11,818 nucleotides of DNA from NCBI GenBank assembly GCA_029859555.1, contig JAOUCV010000037.1:1-11818 (forward strand). The letters run 5' to 3'. The notes under the pieces were generated by a model. It was not told where the DNA came from. It made no database searches and saw only the letters and a program-made list of their open reading frames with translations. Both the position numbers and the translations under genes were made by a program. Shown piece after piece: positions 1 through 7,795 of the stretch (position 1 is the first letter of the stretch; each line of letters opens with the position of its first letter). This DNA comes from Gammaproteobacteria bacterium. Lineage in GTDB: Bacteria > Pseudomonadota > Gammaproteobacteria > UBA9214.

Positions 1-583
1 ACCAGTCACTGCGGTGTGACAGAAACGAGCGTAAGGCGGTGTGTGTATTACTGAGTCCGTCACAGCTTTCAGCCAGCTGATCAAGCACGGCAGACATCGG
101 TGCTGTTTTGCCGGCCGATTCAGTGATCAATGCCTCCCATGCCTGTTGTTCCAGCAGACCGGTGGTCTCTTTTAATTCAAAACCGGGTGACACCCCGGCT
201 TCCAGCGGGAAACGTTGCAGCAGTTCCTGGCAGAAGGCATGGAAAGTCGTGGTGCGCAGTGTGTATGGGTGCAGCAGCAGTTCTTCATACAGTTGCCTGG
301 CACGTTCACGGTTTTGCGCATCGGCAGTGAGTCCGATGTCAGCCAGTTGTGACTCCAGTTCATCGGTCGTCGCACACATAAGGTCATGCAGGCGTGTGGA
401 AATACGTTCCTGCATTTCTGCGGCAGCCTTGCGGGTGAAGGTAACCGCGAGAATGCTGTCAGGGCGGGCACCGGCCAGCAGCAGGCGCACGATGCGCGTC
501 ACCAGCAACCAGGTTTTGCCGGTGCCGGCAGAGGCATGCACGGTGGCATTGCGTTGCGGGTCGGCGGCATGCAGGGTATTCAT
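1..583 (-). CDS. AddA/UvrD-like superfamily 1 DNA helicase, N-terminal part (gene runs off the left edge)
   Basis: The reverse strand is open from an ATG at 583 to the window edge, giving the first 194 residues of a UvrD/RecB/AddA-type helicase. The visible motifs are Walker A (ASAGTGKT, residues 17-24), motif Ia (TFTRKAAAEM, 48-57) and the following TFHAFC motif (113-118), in the order and spacing usual for the 1A domain. A GGGAAG Shine-Dalgarno lies 5-6 nt before the ATG. The start overlaps the stop of the upstream nuclease gene as ATGA (583-580), which implies translational coupling and probably a stable protein partnership. Such proteins translocate on single-stranded DNA with ATP and unwind duplex ends. 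Later motifs and any C-terminal nuclease domain lie outside the window, so whether it is a true AddA (with nuclease) or only a UvrD-like helicase cannot be decided here. Family assignment is firm; the exact subfamily is inferred from the partner gene. Confidence 0.9.
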   Translation of the reverse strand, partial: MNTLHAADPQRNATVHASAGTGKTWLLVTRIVRLLLAGARPDSILAVTFTRKAAAEMQERISTRLHDLMCATTDELESQLADIGLTADAQNRERARQLYEELLLHPYTLRTTTFHAFCQELLQRFPLEAGVSPGFELKETTGLLEQQAWEALITESAGKTAPMSAVLDQLAESCDGLSNTHTALRSFLSHRSDW

Positions 584-3537
584 GTGTGCTTCCCGGCTGG
601 TGCGGGCGCGGCTGCACAGGGTGCTGTGGAATTTTCACTCTGCGGGCTCTCCAGCCAGGCCTGTTGCCGGCAGAGTCCGTCCATTTCGCAATAGCGGCAG
701 CTGCCCGCGTCGCCCCACGCTGGCAAGCTTGCACCGGCTTCTATGGCAGCGAGCACATCAACAAGGCGTTGTTTTACATTCTCCGCCAGTGAGGTGAGCG
801 CCGCTCCTTCAAGACTGGCGCCACTGCGTACGCGGCCATCCACCTGCAGGTACTCGACACGAGCCGGCGGCTTGCCGGTCAGCAGGGCATAGGAGGGTAG
901 CTGCACTTCCTCGCCGCTATCGATGGCATCCTGTTTCGGTATAGCGCCGGTTTTGTAGTCAAGGATGTCGATGCCGGCAGGGCCACTGTCAACCCGGTCA
1001 AGTCGACCGTGCAGGACACGTCCGCCGGGCAGTTCAAGGCTGTCATCCTGTTCGGCATCGGTAAACTGCCAGTCGCGCTGGTGGGCTGATTGCCACTTGG
1101 CGTACTCGGGAATCAATACCAGCCAGCGGCGCAGCCAGGCCCGGTGTTCAAAGTTGTCTTCCAGTTCGCTGGAAAAGACCTGTTCAGAAATCTGTTCCAG
1201 CAGCTTGATCGCCTGTGACTGGTTGGCCGCGGTAACCGCTTCGCTAAACGGGCCGGGATAACCCTTGCCGCCCTTGTGAAACAGTTCCAGTGCGCGATGT
1301 ACCAGCTGTCCATACTCGGCTTTCTCGAAGGCTTCTTTCAGCTCTTCTTTGGGCCTCAGTTTCAGGCAACTGGCAACATAAAACCTGTAAGGGCAGCTGA
1401 TCAGGTTGCGGTGCGCGCTGACAGACAGTCTGCCGGGCAGCAGCGCTGCCGGCACTGCGGGCCGCGGGAACGTTAACGGTGCGGGCGTGGCTGACGGGTT
1501 GTTGCCGCGTACCTGTGTGCCGGGCTGTTGCAGTAACTGCCCCAGTGAAGTGGACTCCAGCCGGTCGCCCCAGGCAAGCTGGTGAAATGTCTGCAACATC
1601 TCCAGCCACGTGGCCGGCATGCGTGTTTCGCCATTATCCTGCTGGTGCCAGGTCAGTAAAATGTGCGGCGCGCTTTCCAGCAAGCGTCGAAAACGTTGCA
1701 ACTGTTCTGCGTAACGGTCGGGCCAGACCGGCAGGCCGAGGTCCTGGCGTACCGGGTCATTGAAAAACGGTGACTTTGCCGCGCCGGACGGCAGGTATTC
1801 ACGGTCACAGGCGCCCATTACCAGTGCATCGAACTGTCCGAGCTGTGCCTGTTGCAGTGTCAGCAGCATCACCGGGCTATCAGTCGTGGCGGGTCGAAAG
1901 TCATGCCGCTCCAGTGCGGCGCCGAGCCAGGCACGAAACTCGATCCAGTTCATTTCAAGGGTGCAGTGACTGGCAGCATCGCCAAGTAACTGCCATTCAT
2001 GAATGATGCGCTGCCCGGCGAGGTCGGTTTCGAAGGCGCTCCAGATGCCGGCGCTCTCGAGACTATTGCGCAGTGCCTGCAGCAATAGCAGCGGACTTGC
2101 CGGTTTACCGCCCGCATACTCCCGCAGTGGATCGGCGGCCTGCTCCAGCCGGTTTAACAGCACGTTTAACTGCTCGGCAGTCTCCGTTGTCCAGCTGGTT
2201 TGCAGGCGTTGCAGGCGGCGTGCGATCTGGCTGCGATAACGCTGCAGTCCGCGCGCAATCTGTTCGTGCAGAATAATGTCGTGTTCCAGTCGGTAAACAG
2301 TGTTCTCCAGTTGTTCGCGGTCGTCATCGGGAAACATGAACGGCGACTTGAGAACATCCAGCAACGGCTGATGCGAGAAATCTTCCTCGATGGTTTCCAG
2401 CCAGCGTTCGACTACGGCCGCGGCGCTGGTGGTGGAAAGCGCCCAGCCGCCGCTATCCAGCAGCCTGATGCCGGCACGTTCCAGTAATGCCCGTACGCGT
2501 CTTGCCAGGCGCCGGTCTTCAGTGACGATGCCGATCAGGCGTTTGCCGTCCAGCAACCATTGACGTACCTGCAGATCAATGGCGCGGGCCTCCTGTTCTG
2601 CCGAGTTGGCAGGGAAGATTGCCATGTAGTCGCTCAGGGGTGATTCTGAACAGGCGCTGCGGATCGCGGCGGCTCGCTCCGGCAGGGATGTCGTTCCTGA
2701 CTGAAAAACGGCATCCAGACATTGGGAAGCCGCTTGCTTCATGCTGGCCGGCTGTGCCTGTTGCCGCAGCGCCTGTATGGGTGCCTGTATGGGTGAGGAA
2801 GCCGTGTTGTTTAAGGCATATCCCTGCTGGTAAAGCAGGCATTCAGCGCGACCATCTGCCAACAAGCTGTCAATCCACTCGTGTTCAGCTGTGCTGATAG
2901 AGTCGAAGCCTGCGAAATAATAAAAATGCGCATCCAGCTGTTCCCTGTTCAGGGACATGCGCTGCAGGCTGGCGAGTCCCGGATCAAGCATATTGTTACT
3001 GGCCAACTGTGTATGCCAGGCTTGCCAGAGCCGGTGCACAATACTGGCCTCCATGCCGAGGGGTTCAGGCAACTGGTCTTCAATACCGTAGGCACTGACA
3101 AGCCGGGAGGTAAACGCGGCCAGGTCGTCGGGAATGCTGACGCGGTTGACTGTCAGTTCATCAAACAGCGAAACCAGGTTGGCGCCCAGTAGCCAGGGGT
3201 TGCTGCCTCTGAAAAAACCGGGGTGCTGCATCAGCACTTCAACCAGCATCAGTTCGCGTTGTGCGCGACCGGGGATGCTTTGCTCGATGGGATGCTGCTC
3301 GCACAGCCAGTGTTCGGCGGTGGTAATGATCGGGCCGAGCAGGGCGGCGCAGTCATTTTTCCCTGCCTGCAATAACAACTGTCGACGCAGACGTGCTGCA
3401 AATTGCAGGTCAGGGAGGAGTACCACCGTGTTGCAAAGGTCGGGAAGTGACGTGGCACCTTCCAGGATACGCGAAGCCGTAAGCTCGAAAATATCCTGGT
3501 GGCAGGAAACCAGCGTGACAGGGCTTTTCAATGCCAT
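580..3537 (-). CDS. AddB-like PD-(D/E)XK nuclease, probable double-strand-break repair protein
   Basis: This 985-residue protein resembles the AddB-related 'probable DNA repair protein' family of proteobacteria. The C-terminal third is a RecB-family nuclease: a conserved His in LVHRALELFH, then GRLDRVD (D847) and ILDYKTG (D860, K862), which form the PD-(D/E)XK catalytic set. Four cysteines, C715 (in SCPYRF) and C947-x2-C950-x5-C956, have the spacing of the AddB iron-sulfur 'staple' that clamps the nuclease domain. The N-terminal part looks like a degenerate helicase: no GK[ST] P-loop is present, so ATP hydrolysis would fall to the partner helicase, whose start overlaps this stop by 4 nt. The start is the ATG at 3537; the frame is closed by a stop about 36 nt upstream, and no strong Shine-Dalgarno is visible. 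fdxA lies 80 nt upstream on the same strand without an obvious terminator. An in-frame 12-bp tandem duplication (2771-2794) gives PIQAPIQA. The protein is expected to trim DNA ends for RecA loading; that role is inferred from the family. Confidence 0.9.
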   Translation of the reverse strand: MALKSPVTLVSCHQDIFELTASRILEGATSLPDLCNTVVLLPDLQFAARLRRQLLLQAGKNDCAALLGPIITTAEHWLCEQHPIEQSIPGRAQRELMLVEVLMQHPGFFRGSNPWLLGANLVSLFDELTVNRVSIPDDLAAFTSRLVSAYGIEDQLPEPLGMEASIVHRLWQAWHTQLASNNMLDPGLASLQRMSLNREQLDAHFYYFAGFDSISTAEHEWIDSLLADGRAECLLYQQGYALNNTASSPIQAPIQALRQQAQPASMKQAASQCLDAVFQSGTTSLPERAAAIRSACSESPLSDYMAIFPANSAEQEARAIDLQVRQWLLDGKRLIGIVTEDRRLARRVRALLERAGIRLLDSGGWALSTTSAAAVVERWLETIEEDFSHQPLLDVLKSPFMFPDDDREQLENTVYRLEHDIILHEQIARGLQRYRSQIARRLQRLQTSWTTETAEQLNVLLNRLEQAADPLREYAGGKPASPLLLLQALRNSLESAGIWSAFETDLAGQRIIHEWQLLGDAASHCTLEMNWIEFRAWLGAALERHDFRPATTDSPVMLLTLQQAQLGQFDALVMGACDREYLPSGAAKSPFFNDPVRQDLGLPVWPDRYAEQLQRFRRLLESAPHILLTWHQQDNGETRMPATWLEMLQTFHQLAWGDRLESTSLGQLLQQPGTQVRGNNPSATPAPLTFPRPAVPAALLPGRLSVSAHRNLISCPYRFYVASCLKLRPKEELKEAFEKAEYGQLVHRALELFHKGGKGYPGPFSEAVTAANQSQAIKLLEQISEQVFSSELEDNFEHRAWLRRWLVLIPEYAKWQSAHQRDWQFTDAEQDDSLELPGGRVLHGRLDRVDSGPAGIDILDYKTGAIPKQDAIDSGEEVQLPSYALLTGKPPARVEYLQVDGRVRSGASLEGAALTSLAENVKQRLVDVLAAIEAGASLPAWGDAGSCRYCEMDGLCRQQAWLESPQSENSTAPCAAAPAPAGKHT
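2771..2794. repeat. 12-bp perfect tandem duplication inside the AddB-like gene
   Basis: GCCTGTATGGGT occurs twice head to tail (2771-2782 and 2783-2794). It is in frame and duplicates four residues, giving Pro-Ile-Gln-Ala-Pro-Ile-Gln-Ala on the reverse strand, in a non-catalytic part of the protein. Replication slippage is the simple explanation. Confidence 0.9.
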
Positions 3538-3567
3538 GAAAACATACGCTGCTGCTGTTCGCGGGCA

Positions 3568-3582
3568 AGCCAGTTACTGGCT
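3568..3582 (-). other. Short inverted repeat between fdxA and the AddB-like gene
   Basis: AGCCAG-TTA-CTGGCT is a perfect 6-bp inverted repeat with a 3-nt loop, 31 nt upstream of the AddB-like start. It has no following T-run on either strand, so it does not look like an intrinsic terminator. It could be a small mRNA hairpin in an fdxA-nuclease-helicase transcript, or chance. Confidence 0.4.
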
Positions 3583-3617
3583 GACACTGGCCGCGCGCAG
3601 GCAGTTGCAACGCGAAT

Positions 3618-3941
3618 TCAGCGCTCCAGGTATTGCAGCTTGTCCGGCTTGTCTTTCCATTCGTCCGAATCTGCGGGGGGATCCTTCATTTCCGTAATCA
3701 CCGGCCAGTTTTGCGCCAGCTCCGCGTTCAGCTCGAGGAAATGTTCCTGCCCGGCAGGCAGGTCGCCTTCATCAAAGATGGCGTTGATGGGGCATTCCGG
3801 TTCGCACAGGGTACAGTCGATGCATTCGTCCGGATCAATCACCAGGAAGTTCGGGCCTTCATGAAAGCAGTCAACCGGGCATACCTCGACACAGTCGGTT
3901 AATTTGCACTTGATGCAGTTTTCGGTCACAACAAAGGTCAT
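3618..3941 (-). CDS. fdxA: Ferredoxin FdxA, 7Fe type ([3Fe-4S] plus [4Fe-4S])
   Basis: This 107-residue low-potential electron carrier is very similar along its whole length to Azotobacter vinelandii ferredoxin I, from the N-terminal [11 protein letters not shown] to the C-terminal KLQYLER. By comparison with that protein, C9, C17 and C50 bind the [3Fe-4S] cluster, and C21, C40, C43 and C46 bind the [4Fe-4S] cluster; C12 and C25 are the additional conserved cysteines. It should be a soluble cytoplasmic protein. The start is well supported by GGAGAG 5 nt before the ATG. It lies 152 bp downstream of mutS on the same strand, a pairing also seen in Pseudomonas, and 80 bp upstream of an AddB-like nuclease that itself probably needs a [4Fe-4S] cluster. 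The upstream gap contains two dyads and a leader hairpin (separate entries), which suggests that fdxA has its own control. The physiological redox partner cannot be read from the sequence. Confidence 0.96.
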   Translation of the reverse strand: MTFVVTENCIKCKLTDCVEVCPVDCFHEGPNFLVIDPDECIDCTLCEPECPINAIFDEGDLPAGQEHFLELNAELAQNWPVITEMKDPPADSDEWKDKPDKLQYLER

Positions 3942-3964
3942 GAGTCTCTCCAGTAGTCATCACG

Positions 3965-3999
3965 CTGTGCAGGGCAGTATTGCGGTTTGCCATGCACAG
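3965..3999 (-). promoter_or_regulatory. Leader hairpin upstream of fdxA
   Basis: On the reverse strand CTGTGCA (3999-3993) pairs with TGCACAG (3971-3965). One mismatched pair follows (3992/3972), then GGCA (3991-3988) pairs with TGCC (3976-3973), closing an 11-nt loop. The result is an 11-bp stem with a single mismatch. It ends 13 nt before the fdxA Shine-Dalgarno and has no U-run after it, so it is not a typical intrinsic terminator. It could shield or stabilise the fdxA mRNA leader, or bind a regulator. No known riboswitch class was recognised. Confidence 0.5.
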
Positions 4000-4011
4000 A
4001 AAAATATGAAG

Positions 4012-4053
4012 TAAGTTATGTAACTTATTGTTATCAGGATGTTATAGATAACA
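4012..4053 (-). promoter_or_regulatory. AT-rich double-dyad region upstream of fdxA (candidate promoter/operator)
   Basis: Two dyads share the same half-site/2-bp/half-site geometry. The first is TAAGTTA-TG-TAACTTA (4012-4027, 7-bp arms). The second is TGTTAT-AG-ATAACA (4040-4053, 6-bp arms). A further TGTTATC at 4029-4035 also pairs with GATAACA at 4047-4053. The region is markedly more AT-rich than the flanking genes. It lies 71-112 bp upstream of the fdxA start. On the reverse strand TATAAC (4046-4041) matches a sigma70 -10 at five of six positions, but no convincing -35 is spaced from it. The arrangement suggests repressor or activator binding; the regulator is unknown. Confidence 0.45.
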
Positions 4054-4093
4054 GCAAAATCATGGTGGTGAAGTATACAGCTAATCGCGTGGC

Positions 4094-6667
4094 TTATGAA
4101 TGCAGTTCCTGCTCGGCCAGTTCTTTCAGGGTGTAGAGCGCCTGTTGCGCCTGCCGCGGTGACAACTCATCGGCATCGATATCCCTGAGCGCTGCCAGCA
4201 GCGGATGATCAGCAGGAGACTGGAACAGGGTCATTTGCTCGCTGGCCTGCGCTGCCGGGCCAGCTGCGGCGGTGTTTTCCAGTTCCAGCAGTCGCTGCTG
4301 CGCGTGGGCAAGCACCTGCTTCGGCACCCCGGCCAGTGCAGCGACATGCAGGCCATAACTGCGGTCAGCGGCACCCGTTTTAACGGCATGCAGGAATACG
4401 ATGCGGTCATCGTGTTCAACGGCCTGCAAATGGACATTGACAATATCGCTGTATTCTTCCGGCAGCTGCGTGAGTTCAAAGTAGTGCGTGGCAAACAGGG
4501 TAAAGGCCTTGACGCGCACCGCCAGGTCAATCGCGCAGGCCCATGCCAGTGACAGTCCGTCATAGGTGCTGGTGCCGCGCCCGATTTCATCCATCAGTAC
4601 CAGGCTGTTGCTGGTGGCGTTATGCAGGATGTTGGCTGTTTCCGTCATCTCGACCATGAAAGTGGAGCGGCCGCCGGCAAGGTCATCGGCTGCACCGATG
4701 CGCGAGAAAATCCGGTCGACGGGTCCGATGGTCGCGCGACTCGCCGGTACATAGCAACCGATGTGTGCAAGTAATACGATCAATGCCGTCTGTCGCATGT
4801 AGGTTGATTTGCCGCCCATGTTCGGCCCGGTAATAATCAACATGCGTTGCGTATCACTGAAGCAGGCGTCATTGGGGATAAAGGCTTCATCGAGTATGTG
4901 TTCGACCACCAGGTGGCGGCCCGCATCGATTTGAATGCCGCTTTGCTCAACCATTTCCGGGCAGACAAGTTTGAGTGTCTGGCTGCGCTCGGCGAAGTTT
5001 GTCAGTACGTCGAGTTCGGCGATGGCCTCTGCGGTGTCGCGCAATGGCAGTAACTGTTCGCAGAGTTCATTCAACAGATCGTTGTAGAGCGATTTTTCCA
5101 GCGCCAGTGCACGCTCGCGCGCGCTCAGTACCTTGTCCTCGTGTGCCTTGAGTTCCGGGGTGATGTAGCGCTCGACGGCCTTCAGTGTCTGGCGACGCTG
5201 GTAATTATCAGGCACCTTGTCGGCCTGCAGGCGGCTGACCTCTATATAAAAGCCGTGTACCCGGTTGTAGCTGATCTTCAGCGTGGCAATGCCGCTGCGT
5301 TCACGTTCCTGCTGTTCCATGTCGAGCAGTATCTGGTCGCCGTGCTCGCTGAGGTTGCGCAGTTCGTCGAGTGTTTCATGGTAGCCCTTCGCGAGTACGC
5401 CGCCGTCACGGATCAACAGGGGTGGTTCCTGTTTTAGTGCGCGCGTCAGCAGTTCATGGGTTTGAGGGTGCTGACTGATGCGGCTGGACAGGGTGGCCAG
5501 TAGAGGGTCCTTGTGGTTCGCCAGTTTTTCCTGGATGGCGGGAAGCTGCTCAAGGCTGTCGCGCAGTCCGGTGAGATCGCGTGGTCGTGCCGATTTGAGC
5601 GCGATGCGCGTCAGGATACGCTCAATATCTGTAATGCCGCGCAGCAGCGTGTGCAGGTCTTCCTGAATGTTGGCGTCCAGCAGTGCTGCGATGCATTGGT
5701 GACGCGCTTGCAGCAGTGCATGGTTGCGCAGCGGGCGGTGCATCCAGCGGCGCAGCATACGACCGCCCATGGCGGTCGCCGTGCAATCGAGGACGCCGGC
5801 CAGCGTGTGTTGTTTTTGACCGGAACTGGCTTGTTCCAGTTCAAGGTTGCGCCGGGTGGCGGCATCCAGGATGAGACTGTCGGCGCGTTCTTCAACACGC
5901 AGTGCCCGCAGATGCGGCAGGGCAGTGCGCTGGGTATTTTTCACATACTGCAGCAGGCCGCCGGCGGCACCAATGGCAATATCCATGTGCTCACAACCGA
6001 AGCCGGCCAGGTCGCGTGTGCCGAATTGTTCGTTAAGCGCGCGCCGGGCGCTGTTGCTGTCAAACAGCCACGGTGACTGGCGCCGCAGACCGCTACGATT
6101 TTCAACAGCAGCCGGCAGCACGGTTGCTTCATTAATAATCAACTCTGCCGGGTTTAAGCGTTGCAGTTCACCGAGCAGCGCTTCGTCACCGTGAAACTGC
6201 TGCACGCTGAAGCGCCCGCCCGCCAGGTCCAGTGCCGCCAGGCCCCAGTCGTCGCTGGCCTGGTGGAGGGCGACCAGCAAATTATCCTGTCGGTCAGTTA
6301 ACAGTGATTCTTCCGTGACGGTGCCGGGTGTGACGATACGCACCACCTTGCGTTCAACCGGTCCCTTGCTGCTGGCGACGTCGCCGACCTGCTCGCAAAT
6401 GGCGACGGACTCACCCTGGCGAACCAGCCGCCCGAGGTACTGATCGATGGCATGCACCGGTACGCCGGCCATCGGTATGGCATTACCGGCTGATTTGCCA
6501 CGCGCCGTCAGCGTGATGTCCAGCAGTTTGGCAGCACGCTGGGCATCGTCATAGAACAGCTCATAAAAATCGCCCATGCGGTAAAACAGCAGGATGTCCG
6601 GATGCTCGGACTTGATGCCGAGATATTGCTGCATCATCGGAGTGTGGGTGGTGGTGGCGGTCGTCAT
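4094..6667 (-). CDS. mutS: DNA mismatch repair ATPase MutS
   Basis: MutS binds mismatches and small loops in newly replicated DNA and, with ATP, recruits MutL. With the ATG at 6667 the protein has 857 residues, close to E. coli MutS (853). The N-terminus carries [10 protein letters not shown] and the mismatch-reading Phe-x-Glu in GDFYELF (F34, E36). The ATPase domain has Walker [10 protein letters not shown] (614-622), then a Walker B/signature region with [10 protein letters not shown], and the conserved ATHYFELT. The frame is open 46 codons further upstream to an ATG at 6805, but those residues do not resemble MutS and would overlap pncC by 25 bp, so I prefer 6667. The Shine-Dalgarno before 6667 is weak. 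The gene is divergent from pncC across 113 bp that hold a large nested palindrome, and it is followed by fdxA 152 bp downstream. The C-terminal end, with conserved helix and tail, is complete. Confidence 0.98.
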   Translation of the reverse strand: MTTATTTHTPMMQQYLGIKSEHPDILLFYRMGDFYELFYDDAQRAAKLLDITLTARGKSAGNAIPMAGVPVHAIDQYLGRLVRQGESVAICEQVGDVASSKGPVERKVVRIVTPGTVTEESLLTDRQDNLLVALHQASDDWGLAALDLAGGRFSVQQFHGDEALLGELQRLNPAELIINEATVLPAAVENRSGLRRQSPWLFDSNSARRALNEQFGTRDLAGFGCEHMDIAIGAAGGLLQYVKNTQRTALPHLRALRVEERADSLILDAATRRNLELEQASSGQKQHTLAGVLDCTATAMGGRMLRRWMHRPLRNHALLQARHQCIAALLDANIQEDLHTLLRGITDIERILTRIALKSARPRDLTGLRDSLEQLPAIQEKLANHKDPLLATLSSRISQHPQTHELLTRALKQEPPLLIRDGGVLAKGYHETLDELRNLSEHGDQILLDMEQQERERSGIATLKISYNRVHGFYIEVSRLQADKVPDNYQRRQTLKAVERYITPELKAHEDKVLSARERALALEKSLYNDLLNELCEQLLPLRDTAEAIAELDVLTNFAERSQTLKLVCPEMVEQSGIQIDAGRHLVVEHILDEAFIPNDACFSDTQRMLIITGPNMGGKSTYMRQTALIVLLAHIGCYVPASRATIGPVDRIFSRIGAADDLAGGRSTFMVEMTETANILHNATSNSLVLMDEIGRGTSTYDGLSLAWACAIDLAVRVKAFTLFATHYFELTQLPEEYSDIVNVHLQAVEHDDRIVFLHAVKTGAADRSYGLHVAALAGVPKQVLAHAQQRLLELENTAAAGPAAQASEQMTLFQSPADHPLLAALRDIDADELSPRQAQQALYTLKELAEQELHS

Positions 6668-6706
6668 GGCGGGATAGTCTACAATACCGACATTGGTTTT
6701 GTAGGT

Positions 6707-6757
6707 GCGGATCGCGCCCGCGATCAGATTAACCACAAAATCGCGGACGCGATCCGC
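6707..6757. promoter_or_regulatory. Nested double palindrome in the mutS/pncC divergent intergenic region
   Basis: GCGGATCGCG (6707-6716) is the exact reverse complement of CGCGATCCGC (6748-6757). One mismatch further in, CCGCGAT (6718-6724) pairs with ATCGCGG (6740-6746) around a 15-nt AT-rich loop, so the whole element could form a 17-bp stem with one mismatch. Each arm is also a palindrome of its own: GATCGCG-CC-CGCGATC (6710-6725) and ATCGCG-GA-CGCGAT (6740-6753), with centres 29 bp apart. No T-run follows on either strand, so it is not a classical terminator. The location between divergent starts suggests a paired operator controlling mutS, pncC or both. Three GATC sites fall inside it. 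Confidence 0.6.
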
Positions 6758-6780
6758 TCCCGCAAATACAGAGGACTGCC

Positions 6781-7269
6781 ATGGACAAGCTAACTGAATT
6801 GTCACAACAACTCGCCAAGCTGTTGCTGCAACAACAGAAGCGGCTGGCGGTGGCCGAGTCCTGTACCGGTGGCTGGCTGGCCAAGACCGTTACCGACCTT
6901 GCCGGCAGTTCGCAGTGGTTTGAACGTGGTTTCGTCACCTACAGCAATGCGGCCAAGCAGGAGATGCTCGGTGTCCGGCCAAAGACCCTGCTGCGTGACG
7001 GGGCGGTCAGTGAAGCCGTGGTGCAGGAGATGGCGCTCGGTGCACTGCTCCACAGCCAGGCGGATATCAGTGTGGCGATCAGCGGGATAGCCGGTCCCGA
7101 TGGCGCTGTTCCGGGCAAGCCGGTCGGTACGGTGTGCTTCTCATGGGCGCTAAAAGACCATTCACATCATCAGCATACAAAACATTTCGAAGGTGATCGC
7201 GAGGCTGTGCGCTTGCAATCGGTGGTGTGTGCACTGGAAGGTTTGCTGGATGTCCTCGGCAAGGCCTGA
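6781..7269 (+). CDS. pncC: NMN amidohydrolase PncC (CinA C-terminal domain family)
   Basis: This 162-residue single-domain protein matches stand-alone PncC (about 165 residues in E. coli) and lacks the N-terminal MoCF domain of full-length CinA. PncC converts nicotinamide mononucleotide to nicotinate mononucleotide and ammonia, recycling the NMN left by NAD-dependent DNA ligase back to NAD. Family motifs are AESCTGG (25-31), [10 protein letters not shown] (50-59), [10 protein letters not shown] (99-108), KPVGTV (113-118) and the C-terminal GDREAVR. The ATG at 6781 is preceded by GAGGA at 5-nt spacing. It is the first gene of a plus-strand cluster: thpR begins inside its 3' end and recA follows, as in the pncC-recA order of enterics. 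The cluster is divergent from mutS. Annotations calling it 'competence-damage protein CinA' refer to the same family; a competence role is not implied by this sequence. Confidence 0.95.
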   Translation: MDKLTELSQQLAKLLLQQQKRLAVAESCTGGWLAKTVTDLAGSSQWFERGFVTYSNAAKQEMLGVRPKTLLRDGAVSEAVVQEMALGALLHSQADISVAISGIAGPDGAVPGKPVGTVCFSWALKDHSHHQHTKHFEGDREAVRLQSVVCALEGLLDVLGKA

Positions 7270-7795
7270 AGGCGGGCCACGGCAGCGGCTGTTTTTCGCG
7301 CTTTGGCCGGAGGCGGCGGTGCGCACGCGTCTCGACCAGGCCGGTGCCGCATTGCTTGGCAAGCGGGTAAAGCGGGTGCCGGCCGAGAATTTGCACCTGA
7401 CACTGGCTTTTGCCGGTGCGGTGACGGCCACGGTGCGCCAGTGTCTGCAGGCAGCGGCGGCTGATATCCGCTGTCCGGCATTTGAGCTCAGCATCGGGCA
7501 TATCGGTCACTGGTCGCGGCCGCGCATCTACTGGGCGGGTCCGGTGCATACGCCGCCACCTCTATGGTCGCTGGCCGGCATGCTGCAGACGGCGCTTGGC
7601 GACTGCGGATTGCAAACGGAAACACGGCCTTATCAGCCACACATCACGCTGGCTCGCAAGATACAGCGTGCGCCTGACATTCAGCATATCGCCCCGATTG
7701 ACTGGTCAATCAGACATTTCAGTCTGGTCGAGTCAGTCACTGGCCCGCGTGCTGCAAGCTATCAGCTACTCGGCTCCTGGGAGCTAGAGGGCTAG
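7250..7795 (+). CDS. thpR: RNA 2',3'-cyclic phosphodiesterase ThpR (LigT/2H family)
   Basis: The predicted protein has 181 residues and shows both HxTx signatures of the 2H phosphoesterase fold, HLTL (H49, T51) and HITL (H131, T133), each in the expected context (ENLHLTLAFAG and YQPHITLARK). The N-terminal RLFFALWP is the typical first strand. Family members hydrolyse RNA 2',3'-cyclic phosphate ends to 2'-phosphomonoesters and show 2'-5' RNA ligase activity in vitro. I chose the ATG at 7250 because GGAAGG lies 8 nt upstream and the conserved region begins soon after; the frame stays open upstream to 7193 but those residues look like a shadow of pncC. The start lies 20 nt inside pncC, pointing to translational coupling. 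The gene ends 75 bp before recA. In E. coli thpR lies elsewhere, so its position here between pncC and recA is a lineage feature. Confidence 0.92.
   Translation: MSSARPEGGPRQRLFFALWPEAAVRTRLDQAGAALLGKRVKRVPAENLHLTLAFAGAVTATVRQCLQAAAADIRCPAFELSIGHIGHWSRPRIYWAGPVHTPPPLWSLAGMLQTALGDCGLQTETRPYQPHITLARKIQRAPDIQHIAPIDWSIRHFSLVESVTGPRAASYQLLGSWELEG

Noticed and set aside
108..797. A 229-codon plus-strand open frame over the helicase/nuclease junction
   Set aside because: Low-complexity Ser/Arg-rich product antisense to two genes with clear motifs; a shadow frame.
3134..3697. A 187-codon plus-strand open frame over the AddB-like start and the end of fdxA
   Set aside because: Antisense shadow spanning two real genes; composition not protein-like.
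5513..6076. A 187-codon plus-strand open frame inside mutS
   Set aside because: Antisense to the conserved MutS core and without any recognisable motif.
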